The notes under the pieces were generated by a model. The model did no database searches. It was not told the origin of the DNA and was given only the letters and a program-made list of their open reading frames with translations. From Monodelphis domestica (Eukaryota; Chordata; Mammalia; Didelphimorphia; Didelphidae), in contig NC_077228.1 of the NCBI RefSeq assembly GCF_027887165.1, positions 384,252,456-384,316,455 of the forward strand: DNA of 64,000 nt. Direction: 5' to 3'. The first letter of the stretch is position 1. The number at the start of each line of letters is the position of its first letter. Made by a program: the position numbers and the translations under genes. Of the stretch, positions 36,800-48,069 are shown in pieces.

Positions 36800-38460
36800 A
36801 GTTGCTGGGGTGCATGGGATGGAGATACCCTAAATATTTACCTCATACATTTTAAGAAATAAAATATTTTCAGGGAATAAAAGTGTCTCTTAGATGGTCC
36901 ATCATGCCTCATGTTTCCTAACCCTTTTCACTTTTGAGGTGCAGTAGAGATGGTGGGGTTTAGACCTGGAATTTCATTGGTATGGAGAATTCCCCTTAGA
37001 ACTGCCTTCAATTGATTCAGTTGTTTAATCATCTTTAACTAATAGTCCCAGGAAGTTACGTGGCACAGTGAAAATATCATCTGTCCTAGAAGACATACAG
37101 CTAGTATATTTCAGAAGACTTGAACTCAGGTCTTCTTGATTTTACTCCTGGCTGCCTAATCTCTATGGCACACTACTTGGGATAATATATACCTATAAAT
37201 ATAGCAGGGGGAGGGTTGCTCTAAAACATGAGTTCTTAACCTGGGGTCTATGGATAAACTTCAGAGAGTCTTGTGAAATTGGATGGGGGAAATGACGTTT
37301 TTTAAAACTAATCTTTGGTTTCCTTTGTGATCCTTTATATTTTATTTTATATAATTAAAAATATTACCCTGAGAAGGAATTCAGAGGCTTCACCCTTCTG
37401 ACAAAGGGTATATGAAACAAAAAAATTTGGGAATCCCTGGTTTAGAATACAAAATAGCAATTCTGATGAGAAACAAAAAAAACTATATTAGTATAGTTTC
37501 TATTGAAAATGCATTTACCTTTCAATTATTTGTTGCTTCAAGAAACATTTATTAAGGGACTACATTTGTAGAGCCTGAACATATTAAGGTAAAAAACAAG
37601 TTTGTTTTAATACAAAAACAATAGAGTTGAACACTTGTATTCAAGATGATCATCTCCAGAAGGCTACTCTGCTATCATACTATGAAGGGGGAAGGTTGGG
37701 AGGAACTATGTACATTCTATAGAAGTTAAAAAACAGCAACATTACAATTTACAGTCAAAAGTTCCAGATCTGCACTTAAAATATTTTTGCACAATGCATC
37801 AGAAAAATATCAAAATGAAAATTAAAACAATCAAATATGAGCCATTCTATTAGCAGTTATATCTGTCTATCATGCGTCCTGTGCAAAAGATCTAATGTTA
37901 GATGTTAGATGTTAGAAGATAATCAGGAAATTAAAATGTAATGGGACTTACTGAAAAAGGTCAAGTTAGCACATGCTATCTTCTACTAAAGTAAAACCAT
38001 TGTACTCTTTAGGCGTAGTGGGGTGAACAAGAGGCAGTGAGGGGGATGCAAACTGTAATACCAGACATTACACATTGCACATTACTCATTTCATATGAAA
38101 TGTAATTTTTAAATGCTGTATGAAAATAGCCCCATCTCATTCTTATTATTTTACCTGCTTTAAAATTAAACATAATGTATTCAGATTTTACATACCATGA
38201 AGACTTAGGTAAAGGTATTAATTTTAGCAAAGCCTTCTTTCAACAAACCCTGCATCAAAACCCTTTATCTTTGGGAAAATGAGTTTCCTTTAAGGAAAAC
38301 ATTATTATATTGACTAAAAGATCCCAAATTTCAATTGCTGCACAGTGGTATGCTGTGAATGATTTAATTAATAATTAATTGTTACTGATGAGGCCATAGC
38401 CTCTTCTATTTTCTATTAATGCAACAGTATATATTTATATTAGCAAAAGTTGGAATATTT
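36800..38460. other. Intronic sequence, little recognised
   Basis: It contains a weak MIR remnant at about 37040-37170 and a three-unit TGTTAGA repeat at about 37896-37916. No exon was seen. Confidence 0.4.
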
Positions 38461-38477
38461 GATGGTGGTGGTAAAAA

Positions 38478-38622
38478 TTCTTCTTTTCCTTCCTAGCTGT
38501 GTGACCCTGGGCAAGTCACTTGACCCCCATTGCCTAGCCCTTACCACTCTTCTGCCTTAGAACCAATATAACATATTAATTCCAAGACAGAAGGTAAGGA
38601 TTTTTTTAAAGTTCTTCTTTTC
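38478..38622 (+). mobile_element. 5'-truncated SINE1 with 11-bp duplication
   Basis: TTCTTCTTTTC at 38478-38488 and 38612-38622 brackets a SINE1 lacking its tRNA-like head (CTAGCTGTGTGACCCTGGGC to GGTAAGGATTTTTTT). It lies about 520 bp before CALHM5 exon 2. Confidence 0.85.
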
Positions 38623-39143
38623 AGCAACACCCATACTTGCACAATAACTTGAGTTCATATCAGTGAGATGCATGATATAGAACACTGACTATAAATGGAA
38701 CAATGCCTCATCTTGATCTCAGCAAAAATTTACTTAGTTCCTTTCACTTATGGCTAATTTTTTAGTAGAATCTACTCTTAGTTACTCAGGTTCTGAGTGA
38801 GTATGTTCATGCCTTGGGTTATAAAAAGAGTGAAGTTCATTTAGCCACAGGAATGTCTATTCTATTCTTGCCTTTGTTACTCACTCCATACATGTGTTAT
38901 TTAATTTCTCCGGGCTTCATCTTCCTCCTCTATAAGATGTTTCAGTTGTACTAGACCTCCTGTCAGGTTGTTTCTAGTTTTAAAATTATCATTCCATGTT
39001 TTAGCCAAAGGCTCCCTAGTGGAGGTGTTGGACAAGGTGACCATAGGTTTCCTTCCAGTTCTAAATCTCTGATCTACTGATTTTGGGTCAATTTGAACAA
39101 TTAAAAATTCACTGTTCCTTTATGTCTTTGTTTTCTTTCCAAG

Positions 39144-39536
39144 ATCCTAGGATGGTGTGTGGTTTCCATGACAGCCTTCTTCTCTCTGCTCACCACCTGC
39201 TACGTCAGATGTCGATCTAAGATCAGCCACCTTCAGATGAAGTTCTGGAAGACCTACGCAGATCTGGAGAAGGAGCAATTCGATAAAACTTTCCAGGAAT
39301 ATGCAGCCAGGCTGAGTGAGAGGAACCTAAAATGTTTTTTTGAGAACAAAAGGCCAGATCCTTTTCCCATGCCAACCTTTGAGGCCTGGGAAGCTGCCTC
39401 AGAGCTGTACTCCTTCAATAGAACCCAACAACATTATAGCACCCTCCACCGTGTGGTTGAAGGTGGTCAGGAAACCATTAGCCAAGACACAGAGACAGCT
39501 TTGGACTTTATGGACAACCGGGCTGCTATTGTCTAG
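39144..39536 (+). CDS. CALHM5: CALHM5 exon 2 (residues 181-310 and stop)
   Basis: This exon starts right after acceptor CCAAG with ILGWC, in phase 0 with exon 1, and ends at TAG (39534-39536). It supplies 130 residues, for a total of 310, close to the length known for CALHM5. Residues about 181-201 form TM4, followed by the cysteine-flanked YVRCRSK. The cytoplasmic C-terminal domain is helical and charged (KFWKTYADLEKEQF), then carries the family signature KCFFENKRPDPFPMPTF at residues 243-259 and AWEAASELYSF just after. A scan that begins at the GTG at 39159 would miss the five residues supplied by splicing. The last 30 residues are variable in the family. No frameshift or stop is seen, so both exons together look functional. 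Confidence 0.96.
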   Translation: MLGWCVVSMTAFFSLLTTCYVRCRSKISHLQMKFWKTYADLEKEQFDKTFQEYAARLSERNLKCFFENKRPDPFPMPTFEAWEAASELYSFNRTQQHYSTLHRVVEGGQETISQDTETALDFMDNRAAIV

Positions 39537-39639
39537 CATTTAGAAAAGCTTCATTTCTACCTGCTTTGTATTTTACAAATGCTCTTTGTCTCACATTTGG
39601 GGAAATCTCCACATTATATTAACCAAAATGCTTTTCAGA

Positions 39640-40085
39640 GGCAGAATGGTATAATGGTTAGAGTGGAGTTGAGATTAGCAGGGCTTGGAGTTAGAAAGAT
39701 CTGAGTTTAACTCCTGCCCTCAATTCATGCCAAACTGGCCTAAATGTTCAGCATGCATTTCATCTCATCTCCCACCACTGTACTGGCTGTCCCTCATGCT
39801 TGGAATGTGCTCCTGCCTCACCTTTTAGAATCTCTGTATCTTTCAGAGCTCAGCTCAAGTGCTGCTTTCTACAGTGGAGCTTACTGCTAAAGCCTCCCAC
39901 TGTCCCAAAATTACCTTGTTCCTATTTTGAATATATTTTGTATTTGTTTATATGTGTAGTTTTCTCCCTGCTAGAATGCAAACACCATGAAAGCAGGGAA
40001 TATTTTATTCTCATATTTATGTTCCTAGACCCTAGCAGAGCGCCTGGCACATAAATAATTGGCATGAAGTAAATAGGTGCTAATT
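39640..40085 (+). repeat. MIR head followed by L2 3' end
   Basis: GGTATAATGGTTAGAGTG is a MIR-like head; from 39735, GCTGTCCCTCATGCTTGGAA, GAGCTCAGCTCAAGTGCTGC and AGAGCGCCTGGCACATAAAT are L2. Probably lies within the CALHM5 3' UTR or just past it. Confidence 0.65.
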
Positions 40086-40290
40086 GATCAACTTGGCATT
40101 TGCTATAGTAATTTTCTGCTCATGGACAAATATTTTAATCTCTTTGAACCTCAGATTCCTGATCTGTAAAATAAAGATAATAAATTTGTATTGCATACCT
40201 CACTGGCTCAAGTAAGAGTATATATTTGCAAAACTTAAAGCACTGTGTAAGTATCATTTGTTGGTGGCAATGCTGATATTATTACTATTA
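40086..40290 (+). repeat. MIR-type SINE
   Basis: CCTCAGATTCCTGATCTGTA, AAATAAAGATAATAAATTTG and AAGCACTGTGTAAGTATCA. Confidence 0.65.
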
Positions 40291-40304
40291 TTATTGAAAG
40301 GTAG

Positions 40305-40545
40305 GGAGTACCTAGAAGGTGCAATGGATAGAGTGCAAGACCTGGAATCAGGAAGACCTGAGTTCAAGTCTGACCTCAGACACTAACTGTGTGATCTTAG
40401 GCAAGTCAGTTAACACTGTTTGCCTCAGCTGCCTCATCTGGAAAATGAACTGGAGGAGGAAATGACAAACCACTCCAGAATCATTGCCAAGAAAGCTCCA
40501 GATGAGGTCACAAAGAGTCAGACACAACCAAAACATCTGAACAAC
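40305..40545 (+). repeat. tRNA-derived marsupial SINE (Mar1/WSINE1-like)
   Basis: ACCTAGAAGGTGCAATGGATA, GAGTTCAAGTCTGACCTC and ACAAACCACTCCAGAATCATT. Confidence 0.85.
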
Positions 40546-40559
40546 AACAAAATACGGGC

Positions 40560-40780
40560 TAATTGATTGTCCTGGCACTTGCTGTAATAGGTGTCTGACC
40601 ATAGATAATCTTTTAACTTCTCTAAGTCTCAGTTTTCTTAAAAGTAAAACAAAAATAATGAAACTTTGTATTATCTACTTAACAGGTTCAAAAGAGAGTG
40701 AATATTTGCAAACCTTAAAGTTTCATATAAGTATCAGTTGGTGGTGGCAGTGTTGTTATTGTTACTATTATTATTGAGAG
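40560..40780 (+). repeat. MIR-type SINE, 3' portion
   Basis: TCTAAGTCTCAGTTTTCTTA and AAGTTTCATATAAGTATCAG. It parallels the copy at 40086-40290 so closely (same TGGTGGCA and ATTATTGA ends) that a segmental duplication is possible. Confidence 0.55.
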
Positions 40781-40976
40781 GTAGTGTAGTGGTATAGCAG
40801 AGAGAGAGGACCAGTCTCAAGTCAGAAAGATCTGAGTTATTTTGGCTGTGTGACTGGGGTCCAGATCTGAGTTATTTTGGCTGGAGTCCAGTGCTCTGTG
40901 ACAGAGCAGGAGCAGAACAGGTATCAGTAGGCTTTGGTAAAAAGAGATTCCATATCCAGAGTTCCATCCACTTGTC

Positions 40977-40999
40977 ACCACCACCACCACCACCACCAC
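40977..40999. repeat. (CAC)n microsatellite
   Basis: About eight CAC units. Confidence 0.9.
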
Positions 41000-41121
41000 T
41001 TCTATTTCCTGTCCCTTGTGGCTTCTTCATATGGGAAAAAAGGAAAAGTAATTTCTGAGTTTTCTCTTGATCATCCCATCACGAAAATGTTTATGTGAGA
41101 CCCTTTATAGAGTTAAATTTT

Positions 41122-41132
41122 AATAAAATAAA
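41122..41132 (+). promoter_or_regulatory. Candidate CALHM5 polyadenylation signals
   Basis: Two overlapping AATAAA hexamers about 1.6 kb after the CALHM5 stop. The 3' UTR would then cross MIR, L2 and SINE copies. The assignment is inference. Confidence 0.3.
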
Positions 41133-41139
41133 TGCCAAA

Positions 41140-42335
41140 GGATATTTTTTTAAGTGTGTTTTACTTCCCAACACCTCCACATAACCAAGAAATGTATGTA
41201 GTCCCTGGGATAATTACATTAGGGGGGAAAGTGGCTCCAGCTGGCCTTTGTGAGAATTTCAAGACATCTCACTGAGTGACTGTGGAACAAAGAAGTAATT
41301 AGGGTGGCAGAGGGCTGTCAGCATTTTTCCTTGGGTGAGAATTAAGCACACAGATGACTTCTTGTTTAATTTTTCATCTGTTTCTTGCACTTAGACTGTG
41401 TTGGTCCATAGATAGGCCCATAGTACCCCTTTTTTTCATTGTTCATCTCCTCTTCTGGAAAAGTTTTTGTCTAGATTTCTCCCTTTTATGTTCAAAGGCC
41501 ATGATCTTTTGCCTTTGAGAGAAATGACAAAAATTAGGGAAAGCTTGACTTGAGAGATGTCTAATGGTCCTGTATATGGACACAGAGTAAATTTTTTATA
41601 TTATAGATCTGAGCTTTTTGCTGGTTCTCAGGTAGCTCCCCCACATAATTTCATATCTATCTTGCTCATTTTGAATTTATCTAGGTTTCCTTGGGAATAT
41701 TTGAATATATGTATATACATATATTAAGTCTAGGGCTTCACAGATATAGATAAAATGAACTCAGCTTACTCATTTTAATTATTAAATAGCAATCGTAATT
41801 ACTATTGTGAGAGATTTCCTGAGGAAGGACCAAAGTAAATATCAAATGACAGTGTTCTCCAAATGCTCATATTCCCAGTTGACATTGAATGAATTGCACT
41901 TAGCCCTACCTAATACATTATAAAATTTCTTCAGTGACTCCACAGTAAATGTGAAGGAAATTGGCTAATCTATCTATCCACACTGAAAAAAGAAACAAAC
42001 AAAGAAATGGATGAAAAATATACAATGACCAAAATAGGATGTATAGCTAGATAGTCTGCCTAACTAATTAGACTGCTAATATATATATTTTCAATTCTCT
42101 AAGGCTTTAAGTCTCATAGCAATTACTCATTTACTGGTAACAGGGAGTTACCTTCCTAAAGTTATCTAAACCAAATGAGATCAAAGAGACAGGCCAAAAA
42201 TATGCACAATAACATGATTATAATATATGATAATGTAATACCTACATGTTGGACAAATTCAGTAGATGTGTTCAATTGACCTCTACTATCTGTGACTACA
42301 AAAACGATGGTTAATGGGTATGACTTAAGAACCAC
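41140..42335. other. No recognised feature
   Basis: AT-rich, unique-looking sequence without coding signal. Confidence 0.4.
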
Positions 42336-42339
42336 TAAA

Positions 42340-42465
42340 AAGGCTCCCCATCCTCAAAGTACCTCCACTTTGATGTAAGTCTCAAATGCCAGAGGCAGTA
42401 TTTGAATCCAAATTCTTTTATTCCAGAACTAGTGCTCATTGCATTATACTACACTACCCTAAAGA
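42340..42465 (-). repeat. MIR-type SINE fragment
   Basis: GTATTTGAATCCAAATTCTTT and GCTCATTGCATTATACTACACT in reverse MIR order. Confidence 0.5.
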
Positions 42466-42469
42466 GATT

Positions 42470-43115
42470 CTGATTTATGTACAGTTTGGACAAAATGACC
42501 TCTAAGAAAACTGATGTACTATAAGGTCCTGAAACTGAAATGCCTTCTGAATCATCACAAAAATACAAAATCTGGTTCAGAAAAAAAATACCTCCACTAC
42601 ATGCCTTAGATTTTGTCTTTAGTGACTCATTCTTTTGGGCTAAAGTCTTATACTCCCAGGAGTCCTTTGTATAAAATTTTAATACTCCTAGGCTGGTTTT
42701 GGCTCTTAGTGATTTGGCTGAGACAAAATGGCACAGAGGATAGTTAAATTCTGAGAATTATGTAAGGGGAGGGGAGCAAAGGGACAAAGCTAGATACAAA
42801 GAACAAAGGGTAACCCAAGGAGGCCATACCTAGATGAGAATTAGAACTATAATGAAGTTTTTCAGCTATCTGGGAATAGCATGAAGGGAACAGAAATTCC
42901 ACAGGGATATAAGAAGAATGAAAAAAAGGAGATCAGAAGGGGTCACACAAACTTTGACTTATTTCACAACTTTGCAAAGAACAGAATAACTAAATGCCCC
43001 TTAAGTCCTAATGAACTGGTTTATTTCCCTCTTTTTAATCTATTATGTTGGAGGCTGCTGTTTCTGTCAGCATCTTAATCCTCCCTTTTATCTCCAAGGT
43101 TCTCTCAACTAAAGG
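42470..43115. other. No recognised feature
   Basis: Short reading frames only. No conserved motif. Confidence 0.4.
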
Positions 43116-43344
43116 AAATTCATAAAGTCATTGAACATGAGTGCTGGAAGGAAACTTAAAGACCTCTCAGTCCAACTCCTCATTTAGCTAAGAAAGAACT
43201 TTAATTCATTAACTATGGCTAATGTTTGCCTGTTATATGCAAGATACTGAGCTAATTGCTAATGTTCTGAAGACGAAAATGAAACTGCACTTGTCTTCTA
43301 GAAGCTTTATTTCCTGGAGGGAATACAACATGTACACAGATAAA

Positions 43345-43660
43345 TAAATGGAGGTGTTGGATAGAGTACTGAACTTATAGTTGAAAAGACCTAAATTCAA
43401 ACTCAGATGTTTTCTACTTGTGTGATCCTGGACAAATCACTTAACTCTGTTTGTCTTAGTTTCCTCAACTATAAAAAGTGATTAATTATAGCACCTACCT
43501 CCCAGGGCTGTTGGGAGGATTAACATATATGAACAATGCTTTTCAATCCTTAAAGCACTATACTAGCTATTAGCTAATGCCAATACTAGTTATTATTAGC
43601 TAACTATTAGTTAATGATGATTCACAGTTATAGTGCTCTGCAAATGACACCTGTGCTATT
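43345..43660 (+). repeat. MIR-type SINE, long copy
   Basis: TTGGATAGAGTACTGAACTT, GTGTGATCCTGGACAAATCAC, GCACCTACCTCCCAGGGCTG and AATGCTTTTCAATCCTTAAAGC in MIR order, with a short internal TAGCTA duplication near the end. Confidence 0.75.
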
Positions 43661-44179
43661 AGTTATGATACCTACAGTAAGAATATAAATGAGTTGTGAT
43701 ATATTCAGGAAGACATGGTCACTTTTGCTTCCCAGTGTGCTCTGGTGTATCAGGATCTTTGGATCTCATCCCAGCCCAGCCTGGTCTCATGCCCCTGTCA
43801 ATATATCTCTTGGGATCTTGAACTATTTAGAGAGCTTATGGCTGAACTCAAGTTGCTTCATTTTCTTTGGATTATCCTGAGCGAGAAATTTATAACCGAG
43901 GAAGAAGAGCATTTTGACCATAACAATTTCTCCTAATATTTACAAAGAACTTTGAGAACCTTAGAAACAGTGATGACATAATAACAGTATTTGCTAAGAT
44001 TTATATAGGACTTTAGATTTAAGTTCTTACTAATATTTTCTGTCATTCCATTACCTTAATTTCCCAAAATATACTCAGATCCTACCCCAAAGCTACCCTT
44101 ATAATAAATAAGGAAAAAGAGAAGAAAAAATAATTCTGCAAAACTATCAAATGCTTTAGCACTCTGTCCACTGTTCCAT

Positions 44180-44405
44180 ATAGCAGCTTAGGTGGCCCAG
44201 TGGACAGAGAAATGGGCTTCCTGGAATCAGGAAAGACAACTTTCTGTGCTCAAATTTGGCCTCAACTAATTACTAGCTCTGTGGTCCTGGGCAAGTCATT
44301 TCATCCTGTTTGCCTTAATTTCCTTATCTGTAAAATGAGATAGAGAAGGATATGACAAACCACTCCAGTATTTGACCCAAGTGTGGTCACAAAGAGTCAA
44401 GGAGA
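44180..44405 (+). repeat. tRNA-derived marsupial SINE (Mar1/WSINE1-like)
   Basis: GCAGCTTAGGTGGCCCAGTG, CTGTGGTCCTGGGCAAGTCA and ACAAACCACTCCAGTATTTG. Confidence 0.85.
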
Positions 44406-44439
44406 AATTACTAAACAAGATGGCTCTTATTAATTTATT

Positions 44440-44690
44440 ATATTTAGTTGCTATTGGTCTTTCTTTGTAAATTGTTTTAGTCTTTGTGTATATTTTTTCT
44501 GTTGCTTTGCATCATTTTCAAATCTCCTCATATATTTCTTTATTCTACATATTGATGATTCTTATGCTGCAATAATATTCTATACATTCCTAAACAACTT
44601 GTTTAATCATTTCGCAGTTGATAGACATGATTTTACAAAGCACTTTAAACTCTGATCTCTTTTCGCCCTACTTCCAATGTTCTTTCCCTT
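44440..44690 (-). mobile_element. Old L1 3' fragment, reverse
   Basis: GCTGCAATAATATTCTATACA and AACTTGTTTAATCATTTCGCA recall the reverse of the L1 ORF2 end (ATTCCATCACCAACATATAC region at 15.1 kb). Confidence 0.5.
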
Positions 44691-45115
44691 TTATTGAAAA
44701 TATGAATTTTTATTTTTAGAAATGAAAAGCAATTCATGTTTGTGTGTGTTTTTACATTCATATCTCTTCTTCCACACTTCTATTATTGAACTAGTAAAGC
44801 CTCTTGAGTGCTTCAGAAGCTTATTGCCTAGCCTGATCTGTGTTTTGCATTATGGTTTTATGATAACTTTCCAAATTGTTTTCAGATTTCTGAGGTCCAG
44901 ATATATGCAGATGGAAACTATGCACAAAAAGTGGTTTCAAATGTTTTTAGCATGGTAAAAGTTAAAAGCCTGAGAATAGTTCAAAATAACTAAACCAAAT
45001 GGTTAGTGTTTTCTGGATTTGATCAAATTAAAAAAAACATAGAAAGGAGCTCAGGTTGAACTGAAAAATTGTGCTGAAGTGCACTATTCAAACACATTTT
45101 TTCTAAATGGTCTGT

Positions 45116-45961
45116 GTATTGTATTCAAGGGTTGGTTAATTGGTATTCAAGGGGTTCAGTCTTTCAGAATTGAGAGGGAGGAGAAGAGAGGAGAACTTCC
45201 CTTCTCAAAACAGGGTTCAGGGGAGACAGCTGATGTTTAAAATTGACTCAAAGAGAGAAGAGGGGGTTTGAAGATTTTCCCCCTTCTGCCTTTCCTCCTT
45301 AGCTAAAGTTGCTCTCCCCAATTAACTCTTATCCCTCTTGTCTCCCCTCCACTACTTGAGAGCAAAGGGTCTCCCCTTGATCTGTTTACTCATACTTGTT
45401 CACAGCTTGGGGAACAGATAACTTTTTAATGTCAACTTAACTCAATCAGGATAATACAAAGGAAAAACTAAGCAAAGAATAGAAGATGAAAGTGGGGAAA
45501 AGGGGTCCCTGTCACTATCTAAAACCCTTTTCCTCCCTCCTCAAGTTTGGGGGGAACTCAAGCTTTGGCCGCCTGAGCCCCCTGAGAGAAAGTCAGGTTA
45601 AATCACCCTGGGTTTGGCCCCTTGGCCACAGTTCAGACTCAGGGCAACAGGAGCTGAAGTAAAGTCAGACAGAGTTTTAAAATGTCTTTCTCAGGTTTCC
45701 TCTTCAATAGTCTTTTCAATTGGGAAGTGCTGGGGGGAGAGATTTCCAGTCACCAGCAGGAAAAGTGGGTAACACTCAGGAAAAGTCTTTTTCCACTTTC
45801 TCTCTTCGGCTTCTCAAGACTGAGGGCCCAACTCCTCTACCAGCCAGAGTCTTCTCCTCCTCAAGATTCCAATCTCCTGGGGCTTCTCCCCTGTCAAGGT
45901 GATCAGTTTCACACAATCTTCAGCCTGGCACTTTTTTTAGTGCCAGCCACTGTCACAGTAT
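45116..45961. mobile_element. Candidate solo LTR with GTAT duplication
   Basis: A block of 838 bp (45120-45957) begins TGTATTC, ends TGTCACA and is flanked by GTAT on both sides. It is GC-richer than its surroundings and C/T-rich in long stretches. No AATAAA was placed with confidence and the orientation is open; a 4-bp match can occur by chance. Confidence 0.5.
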
Positions 45962-46157
45962 CAAAACTGGTAGATAATATCACTCTTCAACTATTGATAT
46001 TATATTATTGATTATCATTTTCTGATTATACTAAAGTAAAAGACAATGTTTCCTTAGACCTATAATGTCAGAGCTGGAAGAGAAACCTTAGAAGTTTTTT
46101 GGTCTCATCTTGCACCCTTTGACCCATTTTATAGGTGATAACATTGGAAAGTAGTGC

Positions 46158-46479
46158 ATCTAGGGAAGTGATGGCAAACCTTTTAAAGGCTATGTGCTAT
46201 GCCCCACCCTGCCCCTAGACTGAGTGTCACATGCACCCCACCCCACCTTACCCCACACAATGGGGAAGAAAGTGTTCCCATTTGCTGGGCAGAGGGGTGG
46301 GCCATGTGAAAAAAATGTTGTCAGGCACAGTGGAGAGAGGAAAGGGAGCAGCTATGCTTGAGTCTCTCTGCCTTTCTAGTAATGAACTCTGTCAGGCACT
46401 GGCTCTGCATGCCCACAGAAAGTGCTCTGTGTGCCCTCTTTGGCACCCATGCCATAGGTTCACCATCATGGGTCTAGGG
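46158..46479. mobile_element. Short non-autonomous hAT element
   Basis: The element covers 46166-46471 (306 bp). The left end is AAGTGATGGCAAACCT and the right end, reversed, is CCATGATGGTGAACCT. The flanks ATCTAGGG and GTCTAGGG agree in seven of eight bases, as expected for an 8-bp hAT duplication. GGCACCCATGCCATAGG near the right end is typical of this marsupial hAT group. No transposase frame. Confidence 0.8.
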
Positions 46480-46619
46480 TCACAGATAGTGGTGAATAAC
46501 TAGAAAAGAGACTTAAATCCAAAGTTTTAGATTCAAGTTCACTCTTCTACATTGCCTCTTTCCTTAATAAGAGAGATAGAAATATGATTTTAGGAGCACA
46601 AACTTTTTCATTGCTTATG

Positions 46620-47065
46620 AAATGTGTTGTTTAGCTGTTCAGTCACATCTAACTTTTTATGACTCCATTTGGGGTTTTATTTGCAAAGATACTGGAATAG
46701 TTTGTTATGTCCTTCTGCAGCTCATTTTATAGGTGAGGAAATTGAGATAAACAGAATTAAGTGACTTGCCCAAGATCACATAGTTAATAAGTGTCTGAGG
46801 CCAAATTTGAACACAGGTTTCCTGATTACAGGCTTGGGATGGTTGTGGCACTTTTGTACAGAGACTGTTTTGTGTAATCTCTGTTTGTTGTTAGTAAAAA
46901 GCAATCTAACATGTGGTTTCAAGTTGAGGTAAGCTTGGGCTAGTTAGTCTTCAGCAAAATGGAAAACAAAAAAACAAAACAAAAAAAAACTCCTTGGAGG
47001 TAGGTTACAAACCAAAACCTTATTTAATAGCATTCTATCCACTCTGCCACCTAGCTTCCTCTAGT
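46620..47065 (-). repeat. Mar1/WSINE1-like SINE split by an unidentified insert
   Basis: In reverse, the tail to core runs 46620-46838 and the head continues at about 47031 (CATTCTATCCACTCTGCCACC). The segment in between is foreign to the family. Confidence 0.75.
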
Positions 47066-47099
47066 GGTCCCTAGAGGAATAGAACCAGAGACTGGTGTT

Positions 47100-48065
47100 A
47101 TTAACCTTGCCCATAGTAAATATTTAATAAATAATTATTGAATTAAAGACCAACCTTTTTGTTATTGATAAATTTCATTGGCCTTTCAAATTAAAAAGAC
47201 AGAGAAATTTGACTTTAAAAAAAGGTAGTTACAAATTTTCTTTTTCTAAATGCTCCCCCAAAACAAAGGCTACTATTCTCCAGAAGATAATATGTAGTAC
47301 CCTGAGGAATGTAAATCATGAAAGTCAGGAGCTTATCCTGGGGTAGGACACTAGGCCTATGGCTTTGTGGGCAAGAGAACTCCTACATGAGGAAGTTCCC
47401 TCTACCCATATAAGTCCCACATTTGGAGTCTTAGAGAGCCATCTAGAGCACTGAAGGATTAGTGACTTGCCCAGGATCACACTATAATAAGTTTCAGAAA
47501 ACGGTATTCTTGGCTACATGGTTGGCATTCTACCACTCCATCATGCTAGCATTCAGCTAAAAACTGTCAAGATCTAGTTTAGAAAGTCTCTAAAATCACA
47601 GGTCATTTCTGGACTATCTCAGAGGGACTCTGCTTTTAGGGAAACCGTGTAGTAGCCTTGTATGTCCTAGAATAGAGGGTATTCCAGAATATCTCCAGGA
47701 TAATGGTAATCTTTGATTTTGAAGGGCATTTACCAAAAGGATATTTATAACTGAATAAATTTTCTAAGAGTCAGGATCCTAAGACTTTGAAAGTCATTCT
47801 AAAATAGCTCTGAACCCTCAGACCTAACTGGATCAAGCTCTCCAGGAGCAGAAGTAAAGAGATAAGGTTTGCTAAAGTTTATACTTATTCACTGGCATTC
47901 ACCTCACTGTAGGACTTTGATTGTAAGTATATCTGCTAATGAAATGCCTCAGGAGCTTTTGAAGCCTCCAAACTACAAGTATAGTTCTTGCTTTCAGCAA
48001 GGTGATATTCTAATAGTAGAAGACAATACATACGCAAAAAGTCTTCACAAATTTGACCCAGTCTA
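47100..48065. other. No recognised gene
   Basis: Mostly unassigned; a reading frame of 90 codons at 47869-48141 runs into the L2 below and has no recognisable motif. Confidence 0.4.
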
Positions 48066-48069
48066 TTAT

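Larger units (their letters stand above)
28811..39143 (+). other. CALHM5: CALHM5 intron
   Basis: Intron of 10,333 bp with donor GTAAGA and acceptor TTTCTTTCCAAG. It has been filled by SINE, MIR and L1 fragments listed separately; 28930-30540 and 30725-32500 contain little that I can name. Confidence 0.9.

Noticed and set aside
46231..46503. 90-codon frame with HPTPPYPTQ start
   Set aside because: Contained in a hAT element and a C-rich simple repeat.
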